DNA from: Talaromyces rugulosus
Lineage: Eukaryota > Ascomycota > Eurotiomycetes > Eurotiales > Trichocomaceae
Length of the DNA: 64,000 nucleotides
NCBI RefSeq assembly: GCF_013368755.1
Contig: NC_049564.1
Location: 2,116,001-2,180,000 of the forward strand
Direction of reading: 5' to 3'
Shown: positions 12,155 to 24,260 of the stretch, piece after piece
Position numbering within the stretch: the first letter of the stretch is position 1
How the letters are laid out: each line of letters begins with the position of its first letter
Made by a program: the position numbers and the translations under genes
The notes under the pieces: model-generated
Database searches by the model: none
Told to the model about the DNA's origin: nothing
What the model saw: the letters and a program-made list of their open reading frames with translations, nothing else

Positions 12155-13556
12155 TCAAGATGACACCGCTGCCTCGTGCTCGATATGTAATTCGATGGGA
12201 TCGTTCAACTCAAAATGGTAGTTCCAGATGGATCGAGCTATCCTTGGCTCGCCATTTTCGAATTTGGAACTTCGCGTTCCGATGTGTTGGAACAGGCTGG
12301 GAGTCAGGGCCCATCTAATTTCGTTGTTTTCATTTGCATATTCCTCCAGCAGCGAGTCTGCATCCCCAGTTTGTTGTGACTCATACCAATCAATAACATC
12401 GGCGACACGGTCTCGAGGAAAGGCGAGCGCTTGGGTACAGCATCCAAACCGAGGCATTTGATGGACCCCGGCTGATATGGGGAGCATGGACGCCCGACCG
12501 GCAGCAAAAAACAAAATTATGGAGAGAGGAGTGCAGACGAAGCAGATGATAGCAATTGTGTCGTCCGGAAGAAAGCGATACGCCCGATACACGAAGTGAC
12601 GAGTCGCCAGCAGTGCGCCGCCCACTGATGCGACGACAAAAAGAGAGCCCATAAAATAAGTAAACGTCTCTTCCGAGTTCCAGCCGAGGAATTTATGGGT
12701 GTAAAATAACCGGAGGTAAAGATCTACCATACGTTAAAAGAGAAGACAAGCAAGCGTGAGCAAAGCACTCACACTGGGAAGCGCCAATTTCGCCAGTTTG
12801 CAATTCTGCATCATCCAGCGCCTGACGGGTTCGATGATACCATCCATCCATTGCAACTACATCGTCTTCGATCATGACGACGTATGGAGATTCTACCTCT
12901 TGACAGGCTTTAAGCAAGTACATGTAGTCAAACAAGGCCTTTTCCTTTGGTCGCCCCTTTCCCTGTTCCAGCTTGTTGATATGCTTCATTTGTTCTTCGG
13001 GAAGATTATACAGTAAAACGGTATCCGCTGCTGCATGCAGCCAGCTGCTGGAATAAGACGGATGCAACGTTGGGTCAGTATGGGGGATGAACAAGATCAA
13101 GTGGATGTCCTTACGCTCCTCCTCTGTCAGGTCGACGAGGAGGGAGCCCACAGCAGATTCGATATAGTTTGCTTCTTGTCGGGAGGCCGACGCAATTCCT
13201 ACGCAGATGCTAGCACTGCTGTTGTTTGTAGGTTGGGGCGACAGTGTCTGATTGACCGGACTGGCGGAAGACCCATTAACATTGTGAACGAAATTGGCTG
13301 CTTGTGACTCTCTGAAACGGGAGTAAATAGGGGTGAATCCGCGATCCTCGTCAAAGAAGGCCGATGTTGGATCACGGTAGTAATGTGTTCGACAATACTG
13401 AATCAGGAACAGGTAAACAACGATGAAAGACGCGAGAATATAGCCATGAGAGGAGCGAAGAGAGACTGTGCTGGCGAGCGCACGCATTGTTGCGACACCT
13501 GACACCGCATATGTGAATAAATATACCAGTGTCAAGCGGGGTATTTGATATTCCAT
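12155..13556 (-). CDS. PGAP4-like integral membrane glycosyltransferase
   Basis: Two exons (13556-12773, 12723-12155; 49-nt intron) encode 450 residues. An N-terminal hydrophobic region is followed by SNRPAs-like linker sequence and a GT-A-type region: ICVGIASASR, then PYVVMIEDDVVAMDGWY with an EDD in place of DXD. The join gives YLYLRLFYTHKFLGWNSEE, and two closely spaced membrane segments follow (YFMGSLFVVASVGG and IAIICFVCTPLSIILFF), then HQMPRFGCCTQALAFPR. A transferase domain interrupted by a tandem transmembrane hairpin is the layout of PGAP4/TMEM246, the Golgi enzyme that adds GalNAc to GPI-anchor mannose. The assignment rests on topology and motifs; donor and acceptor in fungi are inferred. 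The start was chosen at the ATG 33 nt inside the longest frame, whose first codon is TTG. Confidence 0.85.
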
Positions 13557-15002
13557 CAAAAACAGGGAAGAAATGAAAGAGAAGATCAATAGATGGAGAG
13601 GGCGGGAGTGAAAAAAGGTAAGCCTTTGTTACAGTAAGATGTCCAGCGGGGCGGTTTGCAAGCCTGATTAGGACTTAACACAGCCCGAGCAGAAGGTATA
13701 TTTCACTGGCTACGTTTCAAAACTAGTCCTGCCTGTTGGCAAGCTTATACCCCGACGGTTCCTGTCTAGATGGTCTCAGTGGTTGATCCCCGGGACACAT
13801 TCGTACTCAGCCTCGCGGGCAATTATGTGTATTACTCATTGGCTACTATTAAATAACTAGATAATGGACCAATATGAGCTCGTATAATCCGTCAATTCTA
13901 CGAAGTAGCGTGTTGTTGAAGTAGAATTCGCTCGGCCGGGTTGCTATCAATGGCGGCGCGAGCCACGCTGCAAACTAAAGAACTGACAACACGACCGATG
14001 CTTGAAAAACGATGGCAAATACCTGAAATATACCACAAACGGGACTATAATGGGGAGCAGCAGCTGGATGATCTTGCAGCGCAAATTCTGGGCTGTTTTT
14101 CCAGCGCTGTTGGGCCAAAATTTGTGCGGTCACGTCACCTACCGCGAACTTCCAGCGAAAGCTGTCGGGCGAGACAGTCTGCCACCCAACTACACCAAAA
14201 AGCACCCCTTTTAGTAGGTTTTCGAAACTTTGTCACATATTCTTTGTCTTAGTTGGGCGTGTCGACGATCTCACTAAAAATCACTCCGTGATCAAGACTA
14301 ACTTCGGCTCTTGGCCTGTTAAGTCATGCTGCAATGCAGATCATTTCGATGTCTTTGTCACTAGTGCTTACTTCCCTATACGGTATATGGGCGTCTGTCT
14401 CCTCCTCTGTCTCCTCAGTACTCCAGTCTCAATTGTCGCTTACTCAGCGTTATTGGCCTTTTCAATGTTGTAGTCATGTAAAATGCATGTAAACTGGTGA
14501 AAGCCAGGTGCAGTCATCCCAGCGACATTCTTCAACGTTTCATTTGCTTGGAGTACATGTACTATGGGCCATTTCATCATTTATAATCGACTGATGTATT
14601 CATCAATTGGTATCCAACATTCAATGACATCATAAAGTAGGAATATATATAGGTGTGCGTGTTGTCCCATCAAAAGCATTTACATGCTACACAGATGTTC
14701 ATGACTATGCCGGTAAGTGATAAACAAAAACTTGCAGATATACCAAAAAAAACTAAGAGGATAAAAAACGGCAAATATACTTATGCCCGGAGTCATTTAG
14801 TAGTTAAATCTGGTGCGAACAAGGTGTGCTTATCTAGACGTTACTGATCTTAATGCCGCAAAAGATTTCTTGTAGATAGCAATACATAACAATAAAAAAA
14901 AAAAGAGACTTGGGAAAAGGAATAAGAATGAGGTCTGAGCAGAAGTTTCTCGTCCTTTCTAAAGTACTGATGCGACTGCACCCCTGCACAGAGACTATAA
15001 CA
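13557..15002. other. Intergenic stretch
   Basis: No supported gene. Short overlapping ORFs at 13941-14252 and 14653-14847 have no domain and no splice partners. A run of A occurs near 14893-14904. The 5' part should carry the promoter of the PGAP4-like gene; the 3' part lies behind the regulator gene that ends at 15003. Confidence 0.4.
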
Positions 15003-16944
15003 TTAACCTTTTTCTAGGTCTTGGATGTAAGCGGAGTCCTCTGCTGAACTTATGATCGAAGCAGGATCTGTAAGTCTTTCCATGCGCTTCGTCATCGCCC
15101 CTCCAAAAAGAGCTTCTTTAGTTGCATCTAGGGTTTCAAAAGAAAACTGCGAACCTCCCCAAGCCGGTGCGATACTGTTTTCGAGGTCTACCAACAACGA
15201 CTTCATAGCGCGAGCGCGCTGGTAATCACTTGAGGCGTGCGCTGTTGGAATAGATCGGGTTTCAAGTCGATACCAGGTATAGTACGAGAATTGCGTCGGT
15301 ACAATTAGTCGGACTGTCAATAGACCCATCGATGGGTACATATTAAATGCATGGTCCATGCACATGGCAAATGAGTGTGCTGCATGCACATCTTGATGCC
15401 GCATAATGGCCATGTCGATATCGAGAGGATAGACACGATTCATCTCCTCCATCAGACCGTAAAGTAAAAATTGAAATGTGTAGTATCGGATCAGCAGCTT
15501 GTAAGCATATGTTGACTCGAAATGATATGATTGTGGCACCAAAGTCGCTATTTTAGGATGCCGTGTTGGAACGACTGTGCAAATATTTTCTATTATTTGT
15601 CGCATAAAGCCATCAGAGGCACCATGGTAGAGGTTTCCAATTAGAGTAATTGCTTCTAAATATCCAGTAGGATCGTGGAATTGGCAAAGTGAGCGTACCA
15701 GCCGAAGCGCTCGCGGGAGCTGCACGAGATGTCCAATAACAAATGCTGTCGCCTTGGCCAGTGGACTCTTCCATGGCATGAGACCGGCCTGAAATGATTG
15801 TAAAAAGGAAGGGTCGTCGAACGTCGAGTCAACCCTTGCAAAATAGCAGTAGGTTACCTAGAGGCGGTGGAACGAATCAGACAACTATACAGAGCATTCC
15901 ATTCGTCACCGATGTCTCTTACCTCTTCATAAACGGTTGCACTGAATAGGCTTTGGACCAGCTCTGTTTGAAACAGTGATGGCGTACATAACTTGAACAA
16001 AGTGGATAGTGCTTTTATATGAAGGAAGTAGACGCCGGCTTCCAGACGTCGAAAAATCTAAAAGTGTTGGCCTGGCATGTTCATGTGAATTGGGAAAGCA
16101 ACCATACCTCAGCGGAAAAATTCAACTGGACTGCGAGAATTAGATTCACGATATCGTCTTCTTTCATTGGGTCTGCTGTTGCCCAGGCTAGTCGGAGGGC
16201 CTGGGCTGCTTTTGGTCCGGAAAATAACATTGCGCTTGCGTCTATGTCAGTGGAGCCGAAATGCGCCGCACATGCATCTAGTGCATATACTACTGATAAC
16301 TTAAGAGCCTCACTTGACCCAATTCGTGCTGGAATGGATGTTGTCCATCGACCCAGAGGCCGCAAAGTCGCAAACCCAGGAATGCTGGGTCCAGCCATGG
16401 ATACCCACCGTGCTGATAATGCCATTTCTGATGTGAAAGGTACTGATGGAGAAATACGATGCAGGAATGACCCATGCTCTATTGAGAAATAATTTCTTCG
16501 ACGTTTATGAAAAAAGATTTAGCAAGAAATAATACGCACAGACTAGGTGTACAGAAAACAGGAGCATCTAACCTGTTCAGATAAGATCCAATGGGCTGTT
16601 GACTGACTGAATGCTCATCGTGATTGAGCCCACGGAGTTGGATTCCCTGATTGTACGCTTTCCGACGATCACTTTTCATATATTTTTCAAACGAGTCGGA
16701 AGTTTGTATTCGAAAACGAGAATCTTCTTCGTTACGATAACCCGGACAGGCTCGTCCCTTCCTCAAACACTGACTACATTGCGGACGCACGAGGTCGCAC
16801 TATTAGTTGGCAACGAATTAGTAACAAATCAATTTTAATGTTGTAGGGATCAAAGCATGTTCGAAACATTGCCTATCGGCGTACCTTGATACGGCGCTGT
16901 CGACATGAATGACAGCCGCGACTCGGGCGGCCAGTATTCGGCAT
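15003..16944 (-). CDS. Zn2Cys6 fungal transcription factor
   Basis: Five exons (16944-16885, 16799-16573, 16495-16108, 16057-15923, 15857-15003) encode 554 residues. The zinc cluster is split by an 85-nt intron: GCHSCRQRRIK then CDLVRPQCSQC and GRACPGY, giving all six cysteines within the first 45 residues, in the short N-terminal form common among regulators annotated as C6 factors with a DUF3468-type C-terminus. The remainder is helical, without an obvious PF04082 RMGLHRD motif. The second and third introns had to be placed to avoid stop codons; the joins give NRNYFSIEHGSFLHRIS and SAEIFRRLEAGVYF. It is divergent from the esterase gene at 17902, with 957 bp between starts, so control of that gene is plausible but unproven. 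Confidence 0.88.
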
Positions 16945-17901
16945 ACTGTAATCTGTAGTTAGTTGGAATGTGGCAGCAGACCCTACTGGAGCACTACTGG
17001 CGTGCTGGCTACGATTAAACTGCTTGGTTTGGATGTCGATGCGGCCTATTTGAACACCACACGGTGGGGAAGCTGAAAAGACATCTCGTTTAGGAAGTCC
17101 ATTCGCAGAGCTAAAATGTTCAATATACAAATGCTATTGGCCAGTGAATATCCGAGTATGCTAATTTAATTGGATGAGCTATTTTTAACAGGAAAAAAAA
17201 GCTTATATTAATAATAACAATACGCTATTATTATTATTAAATTACTTCAATGTTCTATCAGACCATCTACTTATTCTCTCTATCGAAGTTAATATATGTA
17301 TATTCCTACCGGGGGAGATCTCAGTCTTTCTAGCATGCGATTAAATTGAAAGTTATTGTCCGACCTATGACATTTAGCTGTAGGCGCTTTGACGCCCTCA
17401 AGCCATACGGTCTAGATGATTTTACGTCATTTCCTCGTACAAATGTGCCGCATTGCAAATTCGGGATAGGCCGCCAAACCGTTCTATTCTAAGGAAAGAC
17501 TTACACTGTGCAAACATTACAATCATTGCAAACAAGCTCGAATGAGTCACCGTTGCTTGCCCAAAACGCTAGGTTTCAGCTAATCCTCTCCGCTACTCTA
17601 GATGGGGTAAGGCCGTATGTGCTAGGATTCAAACGCCATTGCGGGACTCGTTATGAAAACGTTATAGCTCAATAATTAGTAATATTAATAAATATACTGA
17701 ACAAACAACAAGATATATGCTAGCAGGCGTGCCTCTGTGTATATGTAAGGAAACTTAAGTAAACTTTCTTCTTCTGTTTTTTGGTTCTTGCTAACAGAGG
17801 TTTTCTTCCCGTTAGTCATATACTGCTTTTCCCTCGCAACAATATAGTTCGCAACGTCACAAATTATTTCAAGTCAGGAGAAAAACTTGCCTAAGCGAAG
17901 A
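16945..17901. other. AT-rich divergent promoter region
   Basis: Gap between the start of the Zn2Cys6 gene (-) and that of the esterase gene (+). Contains an ATT/TAA-rich tract at about 17200-17245. No ORF with coding character and no repeat seen. Confidence 0.5.
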
Positions 17902-19108
17902 ATGGAGAATTTCAGTTACGTTAAGACAACACACACTTTCAAAGCAATTAAGGGTGAGGATCTTCGTCTCGATGTATTGTGTAGTCCTGAGCCACAAGCT
18001 CAAAAAAAACCGGCTATACTTTTCTTCCACGGTGGATATGTGGTATGTTTTCATCTTCTCCAGGAGTACGAACAAATTTAAAAAGAAGATTCATTAAAGA
18101 TAAACGATTTAGATCACAGGGGATCGCCAGGGATACCCTCGATGGCTACCGACGGAAGCCATCCGCCGAGGCTGGACATTCATCTCGGCTGATTACCGGT
18201 GTCTTCCCGAATCAACGGGCCACGAAGTCATTGCAGACTGTGTCGACGCCTATCTATATGTTTCTCGAATATTAGCAAAAGATATTTATAGCATTGATGA
18301 TAACCGCATTATTCTCGCAGGTGGCAGTGGAGGAGGATACTGTGCTGTGGCTTGTGCGCAGCAATTAATCCGAAACTACAACCATTCCCAGAGGGTGGCA
18401 AGTCGAAACACTGACAAATATACGCATTTTCCAAGACCGGCTGCAGTTCTTGCACTATATCCAATGGTCGACCTACTCTCTTCATGGTGGACTGCTGAGA
18501 GCCACGAAGACAGCACATTGTCAGCAAAAAAAATGGAATTAGTGCAGACAAAAATTCGCCATCGCATAGCCAACGAAAATTTCAGCTTCGGAGAAATGTT
18601 TGCAGAGACTGATGAAGAAGTTTATGAGCAACCACGCTGGGAACTTGTCCGCTATATCCTGCAATCTGCCACATTCGCCGATCATCTCACCGGTATCGAC
18701 GGGTTGTGTGAAAAGTTGGCTTCCAAATCGATCTCTTCATCGATGCAGATTCACCAGGAAAAAACTTCTAGTCCGGAATCATATGAGCAGCTAAAATCTG
18801 ATCTTGTCCCAGAAAATGCACGGAAGCTTTTCCCGGTCGATTTTGATAATATGTCCTCTGAATTCCCACCTTTATTTGTTGTGCACGGCCAAGGTGACAG
18901 AGATGTGCCTCTAGAAGATAGCAAGGTACTTGTCAGCAGGTGTCACCAATTGAATGTACCGGTACAGTATTGGTGGTTAGAAGGACTTGACCATTGTTTC
19001 GACTTTGAGTATAGCGATCTCGAAAATTCTACTGTTGGCATAAATGATGTTGGCCTTGTGGGGTTGAAGAGCATTGTCTCTGCGTTGGAAAGTTTGGTGG
19101 GTATATAA
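17902..19108 (+). CDS. HSL-type alpha/beta hydrolase (esterase/lipase-like)
   Basis: Two exons (17902-18042, 18113-19108) encode 378 residues. The intron falls just after the oxyanion motif FFHGGYV and the join reads ITGDRQGYPRWL; YRCLPES follows, typical of the alpha/beta-hydrolase_3 (PF07859) group. The nucleophile elbow is AGGSGGGY, the acid lies in GDRDVPLEDS and the histidine in GLDHCFDFEY, so the triad looks complete. No signal peptide is present, suggesting an intracellular carboxylesterase or deacetylase acting on a small ester; the substrate is unknown. The start was taken as the ATG at 17902 (MENFSY); the frame opens slightly earlier only with a TTG. Divergently transcribed from a Zn2Cys6 regulator, a common arrangement for pathway-specific control. 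Confidence 0.92.
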
Positions 19109-21844
19109 TACTAGTCCTGAGAATATGTGGCGAGATAAAAAAATTAGCTCTTGAAGAATTAGAAGCAGAAATTTCAATTTTCTATTCTTGCTCTAAGAAT
19201 ACTGACGGAGCGCCTCGGTGGACATAGTTCAAATGGGGTATAATGTTTTATTGGCTCATATAGAACGGTGTAGGTTGGATGTCTAGACATATAAGTTGAC
19301 GTATACAGCATCCTCAAGATAACCATCATCCTTCCAACTTCACGAACTTTATGGGTTTTGCTGACATCAATTGATATATATATAGACTGCGTGTATCTCT
19401 TGACTAGATGCTTCCCGTTTGGAAATTAACTGCGAAACTTCGGGTATCTGTTCTGGATCTATCTATCTGATCCTGGAGAGCAATTCCCTTTGCAGTCTAT
19501 GGCGAATGTAAAGCACTTTATTGTACAAATTAGCCTTTTCACCAATTACCGTCAATATGCATAATACGTACTCTCTCTATGTGAAGGAACTTCTTCATGC
19601 ATAGGCTCTGCACCGATATTTCTTAACCTGCCTCGATATCCCTCGCCACAGCCTACTAGTAAAGCAGCCAATCTCCCACTATGTTAAATGCCCCCTTCTG
19701 GGTAAAATACATATATACATGAAGCGTCTTTGACGATTCCATGCCCAAGAAGGGTTCCAGGATCTGATACGTGGACACATCGATATAATATACATAAAAT
19801 ATATGAAGGAGCGAGGTCATTACACAAATAATATTTGAATATATAGAGAGATACAGGAGATGATCCCGGTGTTCTTCGGTGTGTCGATTGACACATTTAT
19901 TGCTCCTCGAGTGCGATGGTAACCGAGCATATATGCATGTATTATATATGTGGTGAAGCTTTCTCTCGATACATGTATAATGATACGGGAGCTCAAGCCA
20001 TGACTTGTCCTACTATTTCTGTCCATGTCGGCGGTTCCACACGAGCATCCAAGCAAACGATGACATTTCCACGCTACTATTTGTTCCCGTTCCCTCGGAC
20101 CCCCCCAAGTTCCACATGACGTCTTTCTCTCAAGCAGCCACGATGTGGCGATAGACAGTGGTTGTCTGTGCACAACAGCACCAATTTGGAACACGTCGGT
20201 GCAGATTACCATACAGAGAAAATCCAGGATGTATTGAAAATACAAGAATTAGTTGGTTCTACGCGCTAGGACGACTACGTAGTACTATATGGTTAGCCAG
20301 ATGCTCAATCTTCCTTCGGGCTGTGCCGGAATTTTCTCTATGGGGCATATCCGTTAAAGTATGATCAGTTTTCAACTCCATGTTTCTTATCATCAGGGTT
20401 CATTCTAGAATTAAATTCTCAGGCGGACTGCCGTTTTTGATTTGTAAGAGAAATGGCACTTGTGCCAAGAAGAATGTTAACTAGCCCTGATTGGTCCGGT
20501 ATTTTGTCCCGGGCCAGCGTTGGGTATACTAGGTGGCGGGTCGTATGGATATCCACCACAGAAAATTCCACATGCTCACGGGGAGATTTTTCACTGTTTG
20601 TGGCAACTGTTTCATGATGGGTATGATATGCGAGCCGACAGCCCGCGCCACTTTACAGGTTTTATGCATCCACCACGACAGATAGAAGCCACGAAAACAT
20701 AGCCTAGGCCCATGCGGGTGTCGTGGAAAAATGTATAATGCGGTATTATTTAGCAATGTATCCGCTTCCTTCTCTTCTAAAAGTGTGCTTACGACTCTAC
20801 TAGTACAGGCTTGGTAGTATTACTTGGACGTCCAAACACACGCCATTTTTGGAAAGACCCACCGGGCGTTTTTGGTGGATGTCTACTGGCTAGGATGGCA
20901 ATAAGCGTAGACCCGACAAGGGTTATCCTTGTCATGAATCCTTGCTAGCGATGGCGCTAGCTTGATTGGCCTTTCCTGATTGGTCCAATTATACCTATTC
21001 CGGAATGGTTCATCACGCCACCCCCGCAAAAACGGCATCTAAGGTCCAATCACCATCCAGAAAATGCTTAGCAACCCGGTTTTAAAGGTGGCTATACCGG
21101 ATCAGAAGAATGGACTTCTTTCCCTCTTCCTCAGTCCTAATCTCTGCTGTGCTTAATCCTTTAATGCACCCGCGCGCTTTCGGAAATCCTGGCGCATACT
21201 TCCTACGCACCCTCATTCGATCCGGCCGTCCACAGACAGGGCCACGCCTCCTCGCCCCCCTTAGGATAACACAGTCGCGTAGTACGACATACAACTCAAT
21301 CCCGGCAACTCCAATCATCGGGACGAGATCGTGGTCCTTTGTCGTCATCCTGCAGAGAGCCTTTGATATAGGGTTCGCCGCAATATTCGACATGCGCACC
21401 GACCAGTCAACAACACGAAGAGCGTCTATTATTGCAAAGTTCACGACACGACTGGGCTGTTAGTGCAAATTTTGGTATGCAACGCTCGCCATCTAGAGAT
21501 TTCTATTCCTTGTTGTTTTTGTGACTCGTCACAATCTGTGCCGTATCGCTACAACTTCGCCTCCCAAACTTCAGATATTACTGGTCGACCCAGAGTTACC
21601 CGCTGCTCTCGCATTTTCACTCCTAATACCCTACCTAGGAGCACAATGACTTGTTCGGGATGATACGCTGACTCTTTCCAACTAGGCCGGGATTATTTTT
21701 TTTTCCCTCTCCTATTTCAAATTGTCTTTCTTTTCTTTTCTTTCATATATATCCATTTCGTGTGCTTTTCGGATTCGGGCATGGGTCCATCTTGAGTGAC
21801 GTAAAGCCGAAAAGTTACATAGAACGTCGTCGTCTATCTTGAGG
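19109..21844. other. Long non-coding stretch
   Basis: No gene I can support over 2.7 kb. Overlapping ORFs on both strands at 21082-21463 (117-120 codons) have no domain. GC-richer scraps at 20500-21050 look like old inserted sequence, without ends I can define. The last 160 bp are pyrimidine-rich (T, CT and TTTTC runs at 21690-21745), a common feature upstream of fungal start sites, and precede the regulator gene at 21845. Confidence 0.4.
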
Positions 21845-24260
21845 ATGGCCGACGATAAATCAAATTTACCTATCTTGGTCCCTGCGCCATGGGGAAACCA
21901 GGAAGAGCGCGCTTGGCCGGCGGTACCACGTCGAGTTCGAGCCAAGAACGCTTCTCGTGCCTGTAGCGAGTGCCAAAAGCGGAAAATAAAGGTTGAGCTT
22001 AGTTTCATTTCTTTTTGACTCCGAGCGCTAACTAGATCCTTCGCTCCCAGTGTATCGGTGCAAACCCTTGCCGGAATTGCGAAGAGAATTCTTTTTATTG
22101 TGAGGTGAATGACGAAACCGATGGTAGACGCCGGACAGCGTTGAAACGAAAAGTCGAAGATCTGGAGCAAGACCGCGAACTCCTGGTCAAACTCGTCGAG
22201 GCCCTTCGCAACGATGATCAGCACGCGCTACAGTTGTTCAATCTCATCCGTAGTAATGCCTCGTTGGATGACATACGACTTGCCGTCGAGAACCGGTTGA
22301 TGGAGCCGTTTCAACAATCGTCGTCCTCTACAAGTTCAATGGTTCCTGTTGATTTTGCTAGAGGATCTCAGATGAGCAATACCCAGGCATCGAAGGGCAC
22401 TTATGGCCATCAAAGTACTAGCCATAGTCATTTACACCGCCAAATCATGGATATAGACCGACTAACCGAGATCCCCTTGTTTGAGCTCCCCGCTCAACCG
22501 TGGACTTCTGTCACCTCGGACAGCGCATTTGTGTCGCACCTTATCTCGCTTTGGTTGGCATGGGATCATGTCTGCCGGAACTGGATCGACCGGGACTTGT
22601 TCATCAAAGCAATGCAATCAGGAGATGTTCACTCCCCGTTCTGCTCTCCACTTCTTGTCAATGCAATCTTGTCACAAGCATGTGTAAGTCTACAGACATT
22701 TTATTTGCCTTTTTCTCGCTGACAGTAGTGGTAGCTTTACTCCAACTATCCTGAGGCATTTATCGATCCAAGCGATCTATCCTCCCGAGGACAGCACTTT
22801 TACAACGAAGCAAGGCAGCACCTTGATGCCATGGAAGGAAGGGTCAATCTGACGAGTGTGCAGGGAGTGGGGCTGCTTTACCATAAGTGTGTTTGCACGT
22901 TATCAACTAATATGTTTATTCCGTCTAAAACTGACCGCTCTTTAGCACTTGCCTAATGGGGAAGGATCGGGTTGGACTACATTACATGTCGCAGACCTGT
23001 CTATCGATAAGAGAACTGGCCTCTCGAAGCGACGAGTTGATTGCTGCAGCAGGTTCTCAGGGAACTGATATGGCGCAGTCGATTGAGATATGTACTCGTG
23101 GTCTCTTTAGTTTCTTATCGTACGTTATTTGTAACGGATTCAATCCGTGGGCTTCTTGTCCAACTTGCTAATACTTCTAGATTGGCGGGACTCTCTTTTC
23201 AAACGCCAGTTTCAATGAAGCCGCCACCCCGAAAACATCTCCCTGTCACCCATGATGCAACTGATACATGGACTGCGTACCCACAGGGGTCTCACCCCGA
23301 GCCGGCCCATCGGAACTGCATTCATAACCAGTCGTTCGACCTACATTTAATAATATACGAAATCGTGGAATTTTTTTATTCAGACAAAGAGCAACGCGGA
23401 CGAAGTTATGCCGACGTTGAGAGCATGGTACAATCGTTTGACACACGGCTAATGACTTGGCTCCGTCAACTACCGGCCTGTATTAGAGGAGACCAGGCCT
23501 GGAATCCAGGTGTCTTGGAAATTCAGTTAGTGCCCCCATTTTCAGCCCCCCTTTTTACTAAGAGATACTTGACTAAAATATGAAACCCCATCCCAATATC
23601 CGGGGTGGTCGCCGGTAATCCAACAGTATGCGATTCCAAATTTACAGAGCAACACTTTACAGCTTCCTTAAGTCGCATCCATCCGTACCTAGTGTTGCAT
23701 TTTCGACAGCCAAAAACCAGTGCATTAGTTCCGTGCTGAGAGTGCGTGATCTTATTCATATCCACCGGGCCAAGTGGCGACGGCTCGAACACCTGCCGCT
23801 CGAATACACCCAAGTCATCACTCTTAGCCTGTTTACCCTCCTTGATGATCTAGAGACCATCGCTAGCCGGCAGGCATTTGTGGACTTAGTCGTACTGTCC
23901 CGCTCCATGGCGCGTCGTTGCCAGCTCGCCCGAGGTATGCTTCGCCTCGTCCAGCTGACGGCCCGACAGGAGAAGATCACATTACCGGAGGAGGTCAGAG
24001 CGATTCTTCAAGATTTCGAGGTTGAGTGGTACCGGGGGCGGGACGTGGACAAATTCAGTAGTTATTACCCTAATTTCCCGGTTTCATTACGTGGTGGGTG
24101 GAAGACCGACATCGGCAATTCGGGGGCGAAGGGCGATCAAGAGGAAGAAAGATGGAGGAGCCATCGTGCAGGAGGGCGCGAGAGGAGTGCAGAGTTGGAT
24201 CTGTTCTTGAGGAAGTGGGATTGGCTGAGTCTTGACGAGAGTGAAGCACGAAGATCGTAA
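21845..24260 (+). CDS. Zn2Cys6 transcription factor with coiled coil
   Basis: Six exons (21845-21991, 22051-22683, 22735-22886, 22946-23119, 23181-23525, 23627-24260) encode 694 residues. Residues near 40-68 form the zinc cluster, RACSECQKRKIK joined across a 59-nt intron to CIGANPCRNCEENSFYC. A charged heptad-like segment follows (ALKRKVEDLEQDRELLVKL), the usual dimerisation coiled coil. The regulatory domain has CSPLLVNAILSQAC, NYPEAFIDPSDLSSRG and HYMSQTCLSIRELA, as in NirA-like fungal C6 activators. The C-terminus is basic and acidic, low complexity. The fifth intron (101 nt) is the longest in the window and its join makes HMRFQIYRATLYSFL. No obvious target lies adjacent: the nearest downstream gene is the UbiA-type enzyme 2.7 kb away. 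Confidence 0.93.

Noticed and set aside
19684..20364. Several 66-141 codon ORFs on both strands
   Set aside because: Mutually overlapping, low-complexity or odd composition, no domain.
21082..21463. Overlapping 117-120 codon ORFs on both strands
   Set aside because: No domain, no splice partners, and both strands open, typical of chance in GC-richer DNA.
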